64,000 nt of DNA. It comes from Volutella citrinella (lineage: Eukaryota > Ascomycota > Sordariomycetes > Hypocreales > Nectriaceae). The stretch lies in assembly GCA_034401135.1 (NCBI GenBank), contig JAWZSP010000002.1, forward strand, positions 5,394,001 to 5,458,000, given 5' to 3'. The notes beneath the pieces were generated by a model. The model was not told where the DNA came from, did not search any database, and saw only the letters and a program-made list of their open reading frames with translations. Position numbers and translations under genes: made by a program. Below are positions 55,518-64,000 of this stretch, one piece after another. Numbering within the stretch: position 1 is the first letter of the stretch; the number at the start of each line of letters is the position of its first letter.

Positions 55518-56984
55518 ATGTCAAATCATATCAACGGCAGCAGCACTGACCAAAGCCATGGTCGACTCGAAACTGAACCCCGGGCCACCTCTACGGTTCT
55601 CGTTTTAGGCGCAGGCATCGCCGGGCTCCGCGCCTCAGCCGTACTTATGGAGCAAGGCGTCGACGTCGTTGTACTCGAGGGTCGAGACAGGATAGGCGGC
55701 CGCATGCTTACTGATCGATCCGGCTCTCAGGGCGTTGACATGGGTGCTGCCTGGATGCACGGAACTTCATACAACCCGCTGGTTAAGCTGATTGCCAAGT
55801 TGGGCATCGATTACTACTACGACGACGGCAGCCCGCTCTACTTCACCGAGTTTGGCCCCTCGGGGCCGCAATTCAAGGCCGCCAAGGTCAGCGACGAGTT
55901 CCTCGACTATTTGCACTACTGGGTGCGCAAGCCCCAAGTCGAGGACGTGGCAGCGCTGGAGCACGTTCAGCAATTCGTCCGAGACCACGAGCTCGTGACG
56001 GACGATGAGCGTGCGTGGGCACCCGAGGCACTGAGGCTTTGGGAGGTCACGCTTGGGTTGCCCCTAGAGGAGATTTCATCCAAGTTTCTGCTTGACATAC
56101 TGCCTCCACAGCGCGACCTCTATGTCAAGGGAGGCTATGACAAGGTTGTCAATCACGTTGCCCAACCGGTGTTGGCAAAGGACGGTGTTGTCCTCCTGAG
56201 CCATACCGTCGACGAAATCATTTGGTCATCCCCAGATAATCCGGAGAGAGTGTCTGTCAAAGTGACGGATAACACAACCTGTCTACCAACGTCGCGCACA
56301 ATATCGGCCGATGCCATCATTGTGACCGCTCCACTCGGTGTGCTCAAGTCGACCGCCATCCAGTTCAATCCACCTCTGCCCGATGACCTAGCCAGAGGCC
56401 TGTCTCGCATGAGCTACGGCACCATGGGCAAGGTCTTTTTCGAGTTTGCAGACGTATTCTGGTCCAAGCAGAACGATTCACTGATATACTTCTCAACACC
56501 ACCGCAGCTTACCGAAGACAGCGAAATATCTCAGTATCCAGTATTTGGCCACTGCTTTATCATCACCAACATCTACATGATGACCGGTGCCCCGATGCTG
56601 TGCATCCTGCTATCCCCGCCCGTCGTCTACGAAATAGAGGCGCTCAGCAATACCAACAACGGCCAACAAAAAGTCTTTGAGTGGTTTGAGCCGCTTCTGG
56701 AGTTGTGCCGGACGGAGCCATACAAGGCGCTGCCGCCTCTCGTTGGCGTCAAGGTCACGAGCTGGACGACGGATGAGTTTGCGGGCTTCGGGGCCTACTC
56801 TACAGTGAGAGTTGGTGATGACCCGAATGTTTGGTGGGAGGCGGTGGACGCAAGGGCGGGCGAGAGGTTGCAGTTTGCAGGAGAGCACTGCTCGCGTACG
56901 GGCCCAGGATGCGTGCATGGGGCGTACGAGAGTGGCGAAACTGCAGCGGAGAATGTTCTCCAGTTGTTAAAGCAGAACAAGTAA
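55518..56984 (+). CDS. Flavin polyamine/amine oxidase
   Basis: A single exon of 488 residues. The Rossmann motif STVLVLGAGIAGLRASAVLMEQ and VVVLEGRDRIGGRMLTD are followed by VDMGAAWMHGTSYNPLVKLI, the pattern of polyamine oxidases and LSD-type amine oxidases. DAIIVTAPLGVLKSTAIQFNPPLP and the C-terminal GERLQFAGEHCSRTGPGCVHGAYESGETAA complete the FAD fold. It would oxidise a secondary amine (spermidine, acetylated polyamine or another N-substituted amine) to an aldehyde, an amine and peroxide. No signal peptide or peroxisomal end (KQNK). It differs clearly from the two MAO-type enzymes upstream, so this is a separate subfamily rather than a tandem copy. Confidence 0.88.
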   Translation: MSNHINGSSTDQSHGRLETEPRATSTVLVLGAGIAGLRASAVLMEQGVDVVVLEGRDRIGGRMLTDRSGSQGVDMGAAWMHGTSYNPLVKLIAKLGIDYYYDDGSPLYFTEFGPSGPQFKAAKVSDEFLDYLHYWVRKPQVEDVAALEHVQQFVRDHELVTDDERAWAPEALRLWEVTLGLPLEEISSKFLLDILPPQRDLYVKGGYDKVVNHVAQPVLAKDGVVLLSHTVDEIIWSSPDNPERVSVKVTDNTTCLPTSRTISADAIIVTAPLGVLKSTAIQFNPPLPDDLARGLSRMSYGTMGKVFFEFADVFWSKQNDSLIYFSTPPQLTEDSEISQYPVFGHCFIITNIYMMTGAPMLCILLSPPVVYEIEALSNTNNGQQKVFEWFEPLLELCRTEPYKALPPLVGVKVTSWTTDEFAGFGAYSTVRVGDDPNVWWEAVDARAGERLQFAGEHCSRTGPGCVHGAYESGETAAENVLQLLKQNK

Positions 56985-57267
56985 CAAGCTATAGGGTCAC
57001 CAGCTCGCCGCCAAAGGAAGTCTAAGCGATGAGATGCGGCGCCGGGCCCAAGGATTGGAGGATACTTTCTTGGCCGGTTCAAAGCAAATAGCGGATGGCT
57101 CATCGCTGGGGGCAACGGTTGGCCATCGAGATGTCTCTATTCTACACAACCGAAGCTACAATTGTTTGCGTATTATATATATATCAACGGATACCGCAAT
57201 TGTGCTCATGTACTCGTCCGTGAGTTTAGCAACGTTTGTCAAGCCTCGGAAGCAACTCACGCCTCTT

Positions 57268-58113
57268 TCAGGCACGGTCATCGTCCTGTGTTGTCAGTAT
57301 CAAACTATCAATCCTTCCAGACTACTGGCAAACAAGTGCAAACTTACCTGCTTCTTGGCAGCAGCGATTCTCTTCTTCTTGCCGAGGGCGTTGAAGTAGG
57401 TGCTAATGCAGAACCCAACAAGACTAAAAAAGGGTGCCCAGAGGTGCATGGGCACAAACTTTTGCGCGAAGCCCAGCATGACTGGGTGCAGGACCCAGGT
57501 GGCCTTGGTCATGGGCAGCAACCCGTTGCGCAGGGCCATTTTGACCTGCTGGGATGTGCGTGCCCCAGCAATGATAGCCATGGAAGCTAAATATACGCCG
57601 TTTTGCAAGGGAATGACCTTCAGATAGTCAGTACGGCGTCTGTGTCTAACATTGAAGTTTGATGAAAGGAGGTGCTCACCAGTATATAGGTAATCAAGTA
57701 CTGCAGCAACTTAGCGTGCAAGCTCGTCTTGCCGGCAAAGGCACGCTGCACGCTGCCCACAAGATGATGGTCCATAGGAGCTCTGATGCAGGAGCCATAA
57801 AACGCCATCATTGGCAAGCGCGGTGTCACGGTAGGACCGTATCCAGGGCGCCCGTAGGCTACGTACGACGCTATCAGCTCCGTCAAGGCGGACAGCGAGC
57901 CAGCCGTGCACATTTTGGTGCGCAATGGGTTTTTCTGAAGCTGGGCAAGATACATCTAGACCAAAAAGCTGAGTGAGCGTGAGGTTTACTGGGAGGGAGA
58001 TTTGGAGTCGCTCATACTGCAAGGAGGCCGCTTTTGCCCAAGCCGGCGGCTGCAACAGGCGCCAAGCCGTTGTTGAGCGTCGGAGCGCTCGCTGCTGCCG
58101 ATGGAGATGCCAT
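57268..58113 (-). CDS. Mpv17/PMP22-family organelle membrane protein
   Basis: Four exons on the minus strand (58113-58018, 57955-57680, 57617-57348, 57285-57268), 219 residues. All three introns are 62 nt; the last exon is only six codons (DDDRA, stop). Family stretches are YLAQLQKNPLRTKMCTAGSL with a four-helix layout, APMDHHLVG, GLLPMTKATWVLHPVMLGFA and FVPMHLWAPFFSLVGFCISTYFN. Mpv17-family proteins sit in the inner mitochondrial or peroxisomal membrane and are thought to act as channels; in fungi a Woronin-body relative also exists. The match to the WxP...F end is loose here. Its 3' end is about 280 bases from the polyamine oxidase gene in convergent orientation, and a peroxide-forming neighbourhood fits a peroxisomal site. 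Confidence 0.75.
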
Positions 58114-58325
58114 TGTCAAAGGTTCAAGTGCAGCCAATAGCGAAGAGAAGAATGCAACCTGGATTGAAGTGAATGTTGGGTCTTGATTGCGTATGTCGAT
58201 TATTAAGGGGTTTGGTCCGACTACCGGAAGTGGCTTAGGCGCACCCTTTCCGAGGCAGTTTCCATCCTCGGCTTCCCCGCACGGCAATAAAAGGCGGGCC
58301 CGGCATCTCAATCATCCGAAGCGGA

Positions 58326-58407
58326 CAAAGTGGGGTGAAAAATAAACGGCCATCACACAGCGAATCTCTGCTTTGTTGACCGGCCATTTATTTTTCACCC
58401 CACTTTG
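58326..58407. repeat. Long hairpin (26-bp stem, 30-bp loop)
   Basis: 58326-58351 and 58382-58407 are reverse complements with a single mismatch (CAAAGTGGGGTGAAAAATAA as the stem start). It lies upstream of the Mpv17-family gene start. It could be a foldback remnant of a transposon, a transcription end structure or a replication hazard. Confidence 0.7.
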
Positions 58408-59170
58408 GCGGGGCATGTTCCGAGTGGCAATAGTGGTAACGACTGGACAATTTTCTATACTTTCGTGGCCAAGAGCGCGGATAGTTCTTGCATTTCGATG
58501 TTATATAGAGACTGTTGATCGTACCAAGGTAGAAGAATTCCTGGATCATGACAATGATAATCACTATAGCATTGTATGTAGCGCTGGAACTCTGCTGCGG
58601 TAGGCTGGATGCGCAGGATACAGGGACAGGATAGACGTGGATATTGACCGCATTTTGACGTTCAGGGTTAGCAGCTTAATACGGGTTAATTAAGTTTATC
58701 GATTGAATTTATATTATAAGCATGGTATTTAAAGTAGAGCAACTGCCCAGTCGCTGGTACTAGAATTATTCAATCAGCCTGATGAGTAAGCAAAGAAAAT
58801 ACTACTCACCTACCCTACGCTGTGCACTGCACAAGCTGAAGTACCTCTAATCGCTGCCTGCCTTTTAGGCCACTTAAAATCGGCTATTAAATCTGCGCCG
58901 GTTAGGAGTATGAGTTCAGCCGCGAATCCACCTCAGAGAATGCAATAGTGTCACTATGTACTTTGCAGCACCAAAGACCAGTCGCAATGAGAACCACGAT
59001 CAGGTTGATCACGTGGTGGTCGTAGTCAGGGGTGTGCAAGACAACCGTCGCCTGTTTCGTCCAAACTTGCGCACACTGCGGCCTCAAATCAGCAAGCATC
59101 GGCGTTCTTCAACGCTGACCATCTGAACAACCTGGTTGACACAGGTGCGGCTCTAAGAGTGATTCTTAAG
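58408..59170. other. AT-rich intergenic region
   Basis: The stretch 58660-58760 is distinctly AT-rich (many TTAATT/TATAAG words) compared with the neighbouring genes. The frame of the following HET gene stays open back to about 59030 but has no ATG there. No gene is called. Confidence 0.5.
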
Positions 59171-60685
59171 ATGGACATGACAGCTTCAGACAAGGCCGTC
59201 GGCTCCCTCGAGTTCATCCGACAATGCTTGGCCGACTGCGTGCACGACCACAACTGCGAACCCGATAGCGCCTTTGATGACCTACCGACACGCCTGCTTG
59301 ACATTGGTGACTCGTTATCTTCGGAAATCCATCTCTGCGCAACTGAACAGCTTAGAGCACGTGGATCGTACGTGCGGCGCTATGTTGCCTTGTCCTACTG
59401 TTGGGGTTCTAATGGATATGTGGCAACCACCACGCCGGAGAATCTATCTTCCAGAACTGGTGGATTCGCCGTGGACGAAATGCCAAAAACGATGCAAGAT
59501 GCCGTTCGGGTTACTAGAGCACTGGGATGTCGCTACTTGTGGATCGACGCCCTCTGCATCCTCCAGGGCTGCGATGAAGAGGCTCGGTTAGATTGGCAGG
59601 TGGAGAGTTCTCGAATGCAGATTGTCTATGGCCATGCATTCTGCACCTTGGTGGCTGCCTCGTCAGACAACTCCAACGGTGGTCTCTTATTCCCGCTACC
59701 ACCGGGAGAATCCAGGAGGTTCAAAGACGAGCCCATCAATAGCCGGGCCTGGACGCTGCAGGAATGGCTACTCTCCGCCCGCTTGGTCGTCTTCACCAGC
59801 CACGACGTCATTTTCATCTGCGATTCAGGACAGAGGCACCAGAATCCGGAGAGATCCAGCGACCTGCAGAATGACAAGTGGTACCGCGCATACAAGTACC
59901 GGTTGCCCAAGCACCCGCGATTGCCAGACGTGAAGGATTGGTTCCTGTTGGTCCAGAACTATTCCGCTCGCGACTTGACCAATCCAGATGACAAGCTGCC
60001 AGCAATATCAGGGCTTGCCCGCCGGTTTCAACATGTCAACAATGGCTCGAATGGCCGGTATCTGGCTGGCTTATGGGAAGCCGATCTCTTTGCCAGTTTG
60101 CTATGGCGACATGAACGGGCATGGAGCGGGTTTTTGGCCGATCCAGACCGACGAGAACTGGCGTGGTACAGGGCGCCTTCATGGTCGTGGGCCGCCAATG
60201 ACTGGATAGTGTGTGACTTGATTGTTCGCGCTGCTCGAAAGGTCAAGCCAGAAGACCGAGCTGCGTCGGTCTTGCGCTGCAACACCGAACCTGCCACAAT
60301 TGACCCTTTCGGCTTGGTATTGTCTGGCCAGCTTACCATCTCTGGGCCGTCGAGACACTTCAGGGCAAGCCTTGAGGGTGATGGCACGCTACGCGCAAAA
60401 TCTCGGAGGGGCTGGCTTACCGTTGCCAGCTGCTCCTTTGACTACAAGGAGTCAAAGAATGAGGTTATTAACAATGCGGAGTCCGTTCACCTATTGGTCA
60501 TGGTGTATTCCGATGAACTGCAAGACGACGGCCAAAGGTTGCCGCAATATGGACTCATTCTTGTTCCAGCCTCTTATGCTGATGGCTTTTTCAACCGTAT
60601 TGGGGTCTTCCACGCGGTCAGCCGATCTGCTGCACATGACAGCTGGTGGTCTCGGGTGGAGACTACAGAATACATTGTCTTGTAA
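59171..60685 (+). CDS. HET-domain (heterokaryon incompatibility) protein
   Basis: 504 residues from ATG 59171 in a single exon; an upstream exon is possible because the frame is open further left. The HET core is plain: YVALSYCWGSNGYVATTTPEN, MPKTMQDAVRVTRALGCRYLWIDALCILQ, RMQIVYGHAFCTLVAASS and INSRAWTLQEWLLSARLVVF. HET proteins trigger programmed cell death when different strains fuse and more broadly act as TIR-like danger sensors in fungi. No NACHT or repeat domain follows; the C-terminal 200 residues are a DPRRELAWYRAPSWSWA block common to stand-alone HET proteins. The gene lies in a low-density subregion between a hairpin and a secreted-protein gene, typical of their accessory location. 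Confidence 0.88.
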   Translation: MDMTASDKAVGSLEFIRQCLADCVHDHNCEPDSAFDDLPTRLLDIGDSLSSEIHLCATEQLRARGSYVRRYVALSYCWGSNGYVATTTPENLSSRTGGFAVDEMPKTMQDAVRVTRALGCRYLWIDALCILQGCDEEARLDWQVESSRMQIVYGHAFCTLVAASSDNSNGGLLFPLPPGESRRFKDEPINSRAWTLQEWLLSARLVVFTSHDVIFICDSGQRHQNPERSSDLQNDKWYRAYKYRLPKHPRLPDVKDWFLLVQNYSARDLTNPDDKLPAISGLARRFQHVNNGSNGRYLAGLWEADLFASLLWRHERAWSGFLADPDRRELAWYRAPSWSWAANDWIVCDLIVRAARKVKPEDRAASVLRCNTEPATIDPFGLVLSGQLTISGPSRHFRASLEGDGTLRAKSRRGWLTVASCSFDYKESKNEVINNAESVHLLVMVYSDELQDDGQRLPQYGLILVPASYADGFFNRIGVFHAVSRSAAHDSWWSRVETTEYIVL

Positions 60686-61761
60686 GCTAGGAATAAAAAC
60701 ACAAGGATATTATTAAAGTAGCGCTATTCTGATTTCATGGCAATACCGTTGGAGAAACTCCAGTCTAGGGTTGGAAAGCTTGGGCCGTCAGGGCTGTGGC
60801 TGAAACGGTGATTCCATACAATGTCTGGTCTGTGCGACAGATGGCGAGCGTGGCTCATGGCTGAATCCTCAGTGGCTGGAACCTCGTGCCCGCAGCCATT
60901 GGTCACGTCACCCATCCTCGGAATTTTGTGGCACCGTTGCCGAAACAGTATAGACACGCCCAAACACTGTGACAACACACTGTATGTCACTCTCGAAAAA
61001 GGTCTTTGGGTCAACAGAAGACAATCTGAGTATTTATTTTATTGTGGCCGGTCTTTGCGAGCTACAGCACTAGGCAAGACATAATTATGTTCCATGGCTC
61101 GACAAGTATATGCTAGGCGAAGAGAAGGAGCCCGTAGCTTGATTGACAGCAAACAGGGCGTGACAGAGGGTTGGGGTTACGAATTATGAGTTATGAAACA
61201 TGAAAGCTGTAGTATGAATAGAGTCTGGCCACCAGCGGCGAGCCAGAGTCAGTCTTGTGGTCACTGTGCGGCGAGATCTTGAGAGATGCAGCTGCAGCAT
61301 GTTCGGCCGTCGCGCAGACGGGGTGACCGGCAGGCGAATCGAATATGGTCCTAATTCAGCAGTGCGTACAGGACCCCAGCTTGCTGTGCCTTCCATCTTA
61401 TTACAGAATTTTAGGTGTGGTAGCCGCCAGCACAGTGTCTGGGATCCCATAGGTCAGTACCGTGGGCATGGTTACATGGTCCTGTCTTGCTGTCCCGAAA
61501 CGGCCTTCAGCTTTGGCAAATCCCTGCATTGGTAAACGACCTGAGTAGGTGACTGCTTCCAATCGACCCAATGAGCTCCAGACTATCCCTGTTGACAGCC
61601 AACATCACCTGAGCTTATTCAATAGCGCGATGCATTCAACAAGCATCCTCGAATGTCAGGGAGTGCTGTTCCAGTTCCGGAGCGAGCTCATAAGACGGTG
61701 CGCATCGCTCGCTGTTTTCTTCTTCACCGCATCAATCTTTCTAATAAAACTTTCTCTCGCC
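60686..61761. other. Intergenic region, nothing recognised
   Basis: About 1.1 kb with no supported coding sequence, repeat or RNA gene. Confidence 0.5.
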
Positions 61762-62478
61762 ATGTTTAGCCGCAACTCGATTGTTCTGGCAGCTTATGCC
61801 CTGGCAGGCTTGGTGGACTCTGTCCAAGCCTCCAAATGCCGGCCATCGACAATCGTCACGTCCACCACGGCCACCTCTACGGCCCCACCGCCTGGGCCAA
61901 CCGATTGCGGGCTAAAGCCTGGCAAGACCACCCAGGATGGATGCCGTTACAACAATGGAGTCGGAAGGGACGTGACACAACTCAGTGTCTTTGAGACGGC
62001 CGACCTCACTGAGTGCGCCAAGCTCTGCGGCCAAGACGCACTCTGCGGCGCTATCCAGATAACCATCGAGGGCACTTGCAAGACTTTCCAAGTCACTACG
62101 CCCTGGACCTTTTATTTCTTCAACAACCAAGGGCCCCCGCCCGTAGCACACTATCTCTACGACTGCTTCGATTGTTCATCAGGACGATGCTCTCTGAAAA
62201 ACGGCGCAACTACTGCGGATGGCTGCAAATACACAGGCGATCGGGCTGTCAGCGAAAATTACGTGGCATACACCAATGGATATGACCCGGCCATGTGCGC
62301 AAGCTTCTGTAGCATCAGATCGCCTTGCAATGCGTTTTCGGTAGATGGCGAGCGCTGCTTCCTCTATGAAATCACCGAGTTCAAGGATGAGTATGTCTAC
62401 GAGTGGCCTACGTATCCGGTGGACACCAACTATCTCTACGACTGCTTTGGTTGCCCGCCTCGACCTACTAGCCCTTGA
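61762..62478 (+). CDS. Secreted protein with two cysteine-rich (PAN/apple-like) repeats
   Basis: 238 residues from ATG 61762, which directly starts a signal peptide (MFSRNSIVLAAYALAGLVDSVQA); ATGs further upstream would hide it. The mature start SKCRPSTIVTSTTATST is a short Thr-rich linker. Two similar modules follow, each C-x5-8-TxDGC(R/K)Y...C--LC---LCGA/C---C--F and ending YLYDCFxC, at about residues 50-135 and 137-230. The cysteine spacing is like the PAN/apple-type or small carbohydrate-binding modules of fungal secreted proteins, but I cannot name the family with certainty. No anchor is present. It shares the CRPST motif after the signal peptide with the secreted protein at 52950-54068. 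Confidence 0.72.
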   Translation: MFSRNSIVLAAYALAGLVDSVQASKCRPSTIVTSTTATSTAPPPGPTDCGLKPGKTTQDGCRYNNGVGRDVTQLSVFETADLTECAKLCGQDALCGAIQITIEGTCKTFQVTTPWTFYFFNNQGPPPVAHYLYDCFDCSSGRCSLKNGATTADGCKYTGDRAVSENYVAYTNGYDPAMCASFCSIRSPCNAFSVDGERCFLYEITEFKDEYVYEWPTYPVDTNYLYDCFGCPPRPTSP

Positions 62479-62969
62479 GGCTACATGAGGGTGGCGAGTA
62501 CCGGTAGCCAGCATGGAGCGGAGGCGGCCTACAGGGGGGCATAGACAGGAAAGGAAAGCAGGGGCCGGAACTAATTGGAGTGGGTGAAAGTAATCTGGAT
62601 AAAAGCCGTGCGTATACGACAGCAATTGGAACATTCGGCTAGGCCAGTTTACGAGTGCACGTGCAAGTGAAGGTTCGAGGTGACCAGTGTCACGGTGTGT
62701 CGGGTGCGTAGTTCCAAACAGAGCGTAGCGCAGGTACTAACGCTGCCCAGAGCATCCGCGGACATATTCGGCTAAAAGGCATGTCTTTGTCAGAATCTCC
62801 ATGTCATCCAGATGGCCTACCCGTGGCATCCCCACTTCCGAGTATCAATGCCAGTTGCCGGCGTTGGTGATTAAAAATAAGTCCCCGGGTCTGTATCATC
62901 TCGCGCATACGATACAATACTATTTTGATTTGGCTTGTAGACAGGTGAACCAGAATTCTTCGTTTGAAA
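62479..62969. other. Intergenic region
   Basis: 490 bases, nothing recognised. TATA-like ACAATACTATTTTG at 62916 lies about 50 bases before the regulator start. Confidence 0.4.
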
Positions 62970-64000
62970 ATGGATTCTCCTTTCTTCATCCTGGGCGAAG
63001 ACGACCAGAACGACTGCTTCAATGACACAAGTCCCTTGACCGAATCTCCAACGACAACAACTGGGTCATATTCACCCAGCACAACAAGCGCTACTATCGC
63101 AGACGAACTGGAATTCTCCTCTCCGTGCCGCAATCACCGCCGGAAGCGCATTAGAGCACCACGAGCACCTGTTGCGTGCCTGGCATGCCGTGGACGCAAA
63201 GTCAGATGCGATACATCTGTCGTTGGAACGCCATGTTCCAACTGTCTTCATTTTCGACAGCCTTGTGATGTGCCCAACAAGAGGCGCCGGACTTTCCACG
63301 TACGGTATGCGAAACACCTCCCATTGCACAATGCGTGAGTACAAGATGACGAGCGAATAGTGACAGGGAACTGCATCTAGATGAGCAAGATGACAGAGGC
63401 ACGTCTAGAATGACCTACCAAGCCGGGATTCCATCCTTTGTATTGGAGCTTCCCGACCATTTGAGTAGCGAGGAGCTCCTAATATTGCATACGCATGGAG
63501 CGATGACGCTACCCAACGCAGGACTCATTGAGCTTCTCCAAGTCTTTTGTCAACACGTTTATTGCCAGGTTCCAGCAGTAGATCTGCACTTGATAGTGTC
63601 AATTCTCCTCCCGACACCACCACGTGGCGGCGTAGCAAAAATCAGTTTGCTCCTCCTGAATGCTATTCTGCTGACGGCATCGATGTATGCCTCAGATGAG
63701 ACCTTGCGATGTGCTGGTTTTGCATCTAGGCGAGATGCACTTGTCTCATTCTACAGCAAATCAAAGGTTAGCTAGAGGGAGCTTGGGTTTGTATTGAAGC
63801 TAATACCCGGCACTATAGCTTCTCCACAGCCTTGATTACGAGACGAACACTCTGACACTGCTCCAGTCAGTGCTTCTCATTGGATTTGCTTCTGGATATG
63901 AACCACTGGAGACAAACGAGCTTGAATGGATGACAAGAGCAGTGTCTCTCTGTTACCGTCTTGGGATTCACCAACACCCAGAGGAGGAAGACTCGTCTGC
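62970..64000 (+). CDS. Zn2Cys6 transcription factor, N-terminal part (runs off window)
   Basis: Exons 62970-63334, 63397-63766 and 63819 onward; the gene continues past base 64000. The first intron (62 nt, GTGAGT, GACAG) is the best of several possible acceptors; TCTAG 15 bases on also keeps the frame. The second is 52 nt (GTTAGC...CTATAG). After an acidic Ser/Thr-rich head, the zinc cluster CLACRGRKVRCDTSVVGTPCSNCLHFRQPC is followed by a basic tail. The regulatory domain begins FVLELPDHLSSEELLILHTHGA and continues LLHSLDYETNTLTLLQSVLLI, ending in the conserved WMTRAVSLCYRLGIHQ. It belongs to the fungal-specific transcription factor group related to cutinase/acetamidase regulators. Its target is not deducible. 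Confidence 0.85.

Noticed and set aside
1..64000. tRNA/rRNA genes, CRISPR arrays, bacterial operon signals
   Set aside because: None seen by eye. The window is eukaryotic; tRNA genes with introns could be missed and a covariance-model search would settle it.

Overview
The window is genomic DNA of a filamentous ascomycete (Pezizomycotina; probably a sordariomycete, though I cannot place it to genus). The evidence is short spliceosomal introns of about 45-100 nt with GTRNGT donors, CTRAY branch sites and YAG acceptors. The gene families also fit: Zn2Cys6 regulators, a HET-domain protein, a PTH11/rhodopsin-type membrane protein and Thr/Ser-rich secreted proteins. Coordinates of spliced genes come from reading the splice sites by eye. 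For nearly every complete multi-exon model the summed exon length is a multiple of three.

Left part (1-15 kb) is gene-poor and decayed. It holds the tail of a PD-(D/E)XK-like protein, a Ulp1-type cysteine-protease gene broken by several frame changes, telomere-like motifs, an F-box-like gene and an unknown gene bracketed by a 28-bp direct repeat. It also has an inverted duplication carrying a 49-codon reading frame, a DUF676-like hydrolase that has lost its nucleophile serine, and a small GPI-type secreted protein.

Middle-left (15.7-27 kb) looks like a tricarboxylate-centred group: an MFS anion transporter, a divergent mitochondrial aconitase, a Zn2Cys6 regulator, a mitochondrial citrate-carrier pseudogene with two in-frame stops, and an amidohydrolase. 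A 569-bp MITE with long terminal inverted repeats and an 11-bp target duplication sits between the aconitase and the regulator.

Middle-right (28-58 kb) is rich in amine-oxidising genes. It has four intact FAD amine oxidases (a DAO-type enzyme ending in AKL, a MAO-N-like enzyme, an enzyme resembling aminopentol oxidase, and a polyamine-oxidase type) plus one decayed amine oxidase. With them are two APC-family permeases, an aldehyde dehydrogenase with a one-base frameshift, a class B flavin monooxygenase with the Baeyer-Villiger fingerprint, two Zn2Cys6 regulators, a PTH11-like receptor and an Mpv17-family membrane protein. The simplest reading is import of an amine, oxidative deamination and oxidation of the aldehyde, possibly partly in peroxisomes. 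Its proximity to the aconitase/carrier group allows the speculative idea that the locus handles a tricarballylate-esterified amino-polyol of the fumonisin type; this is inference only.

Right end (58-64 kb) holds a perfect-looking 26-bp stem hairpin, a HET-domain gene, a secreted protein with two cysteine-rich repeats, and the start of a further Zn2Cys6 regulator that runs off the window.
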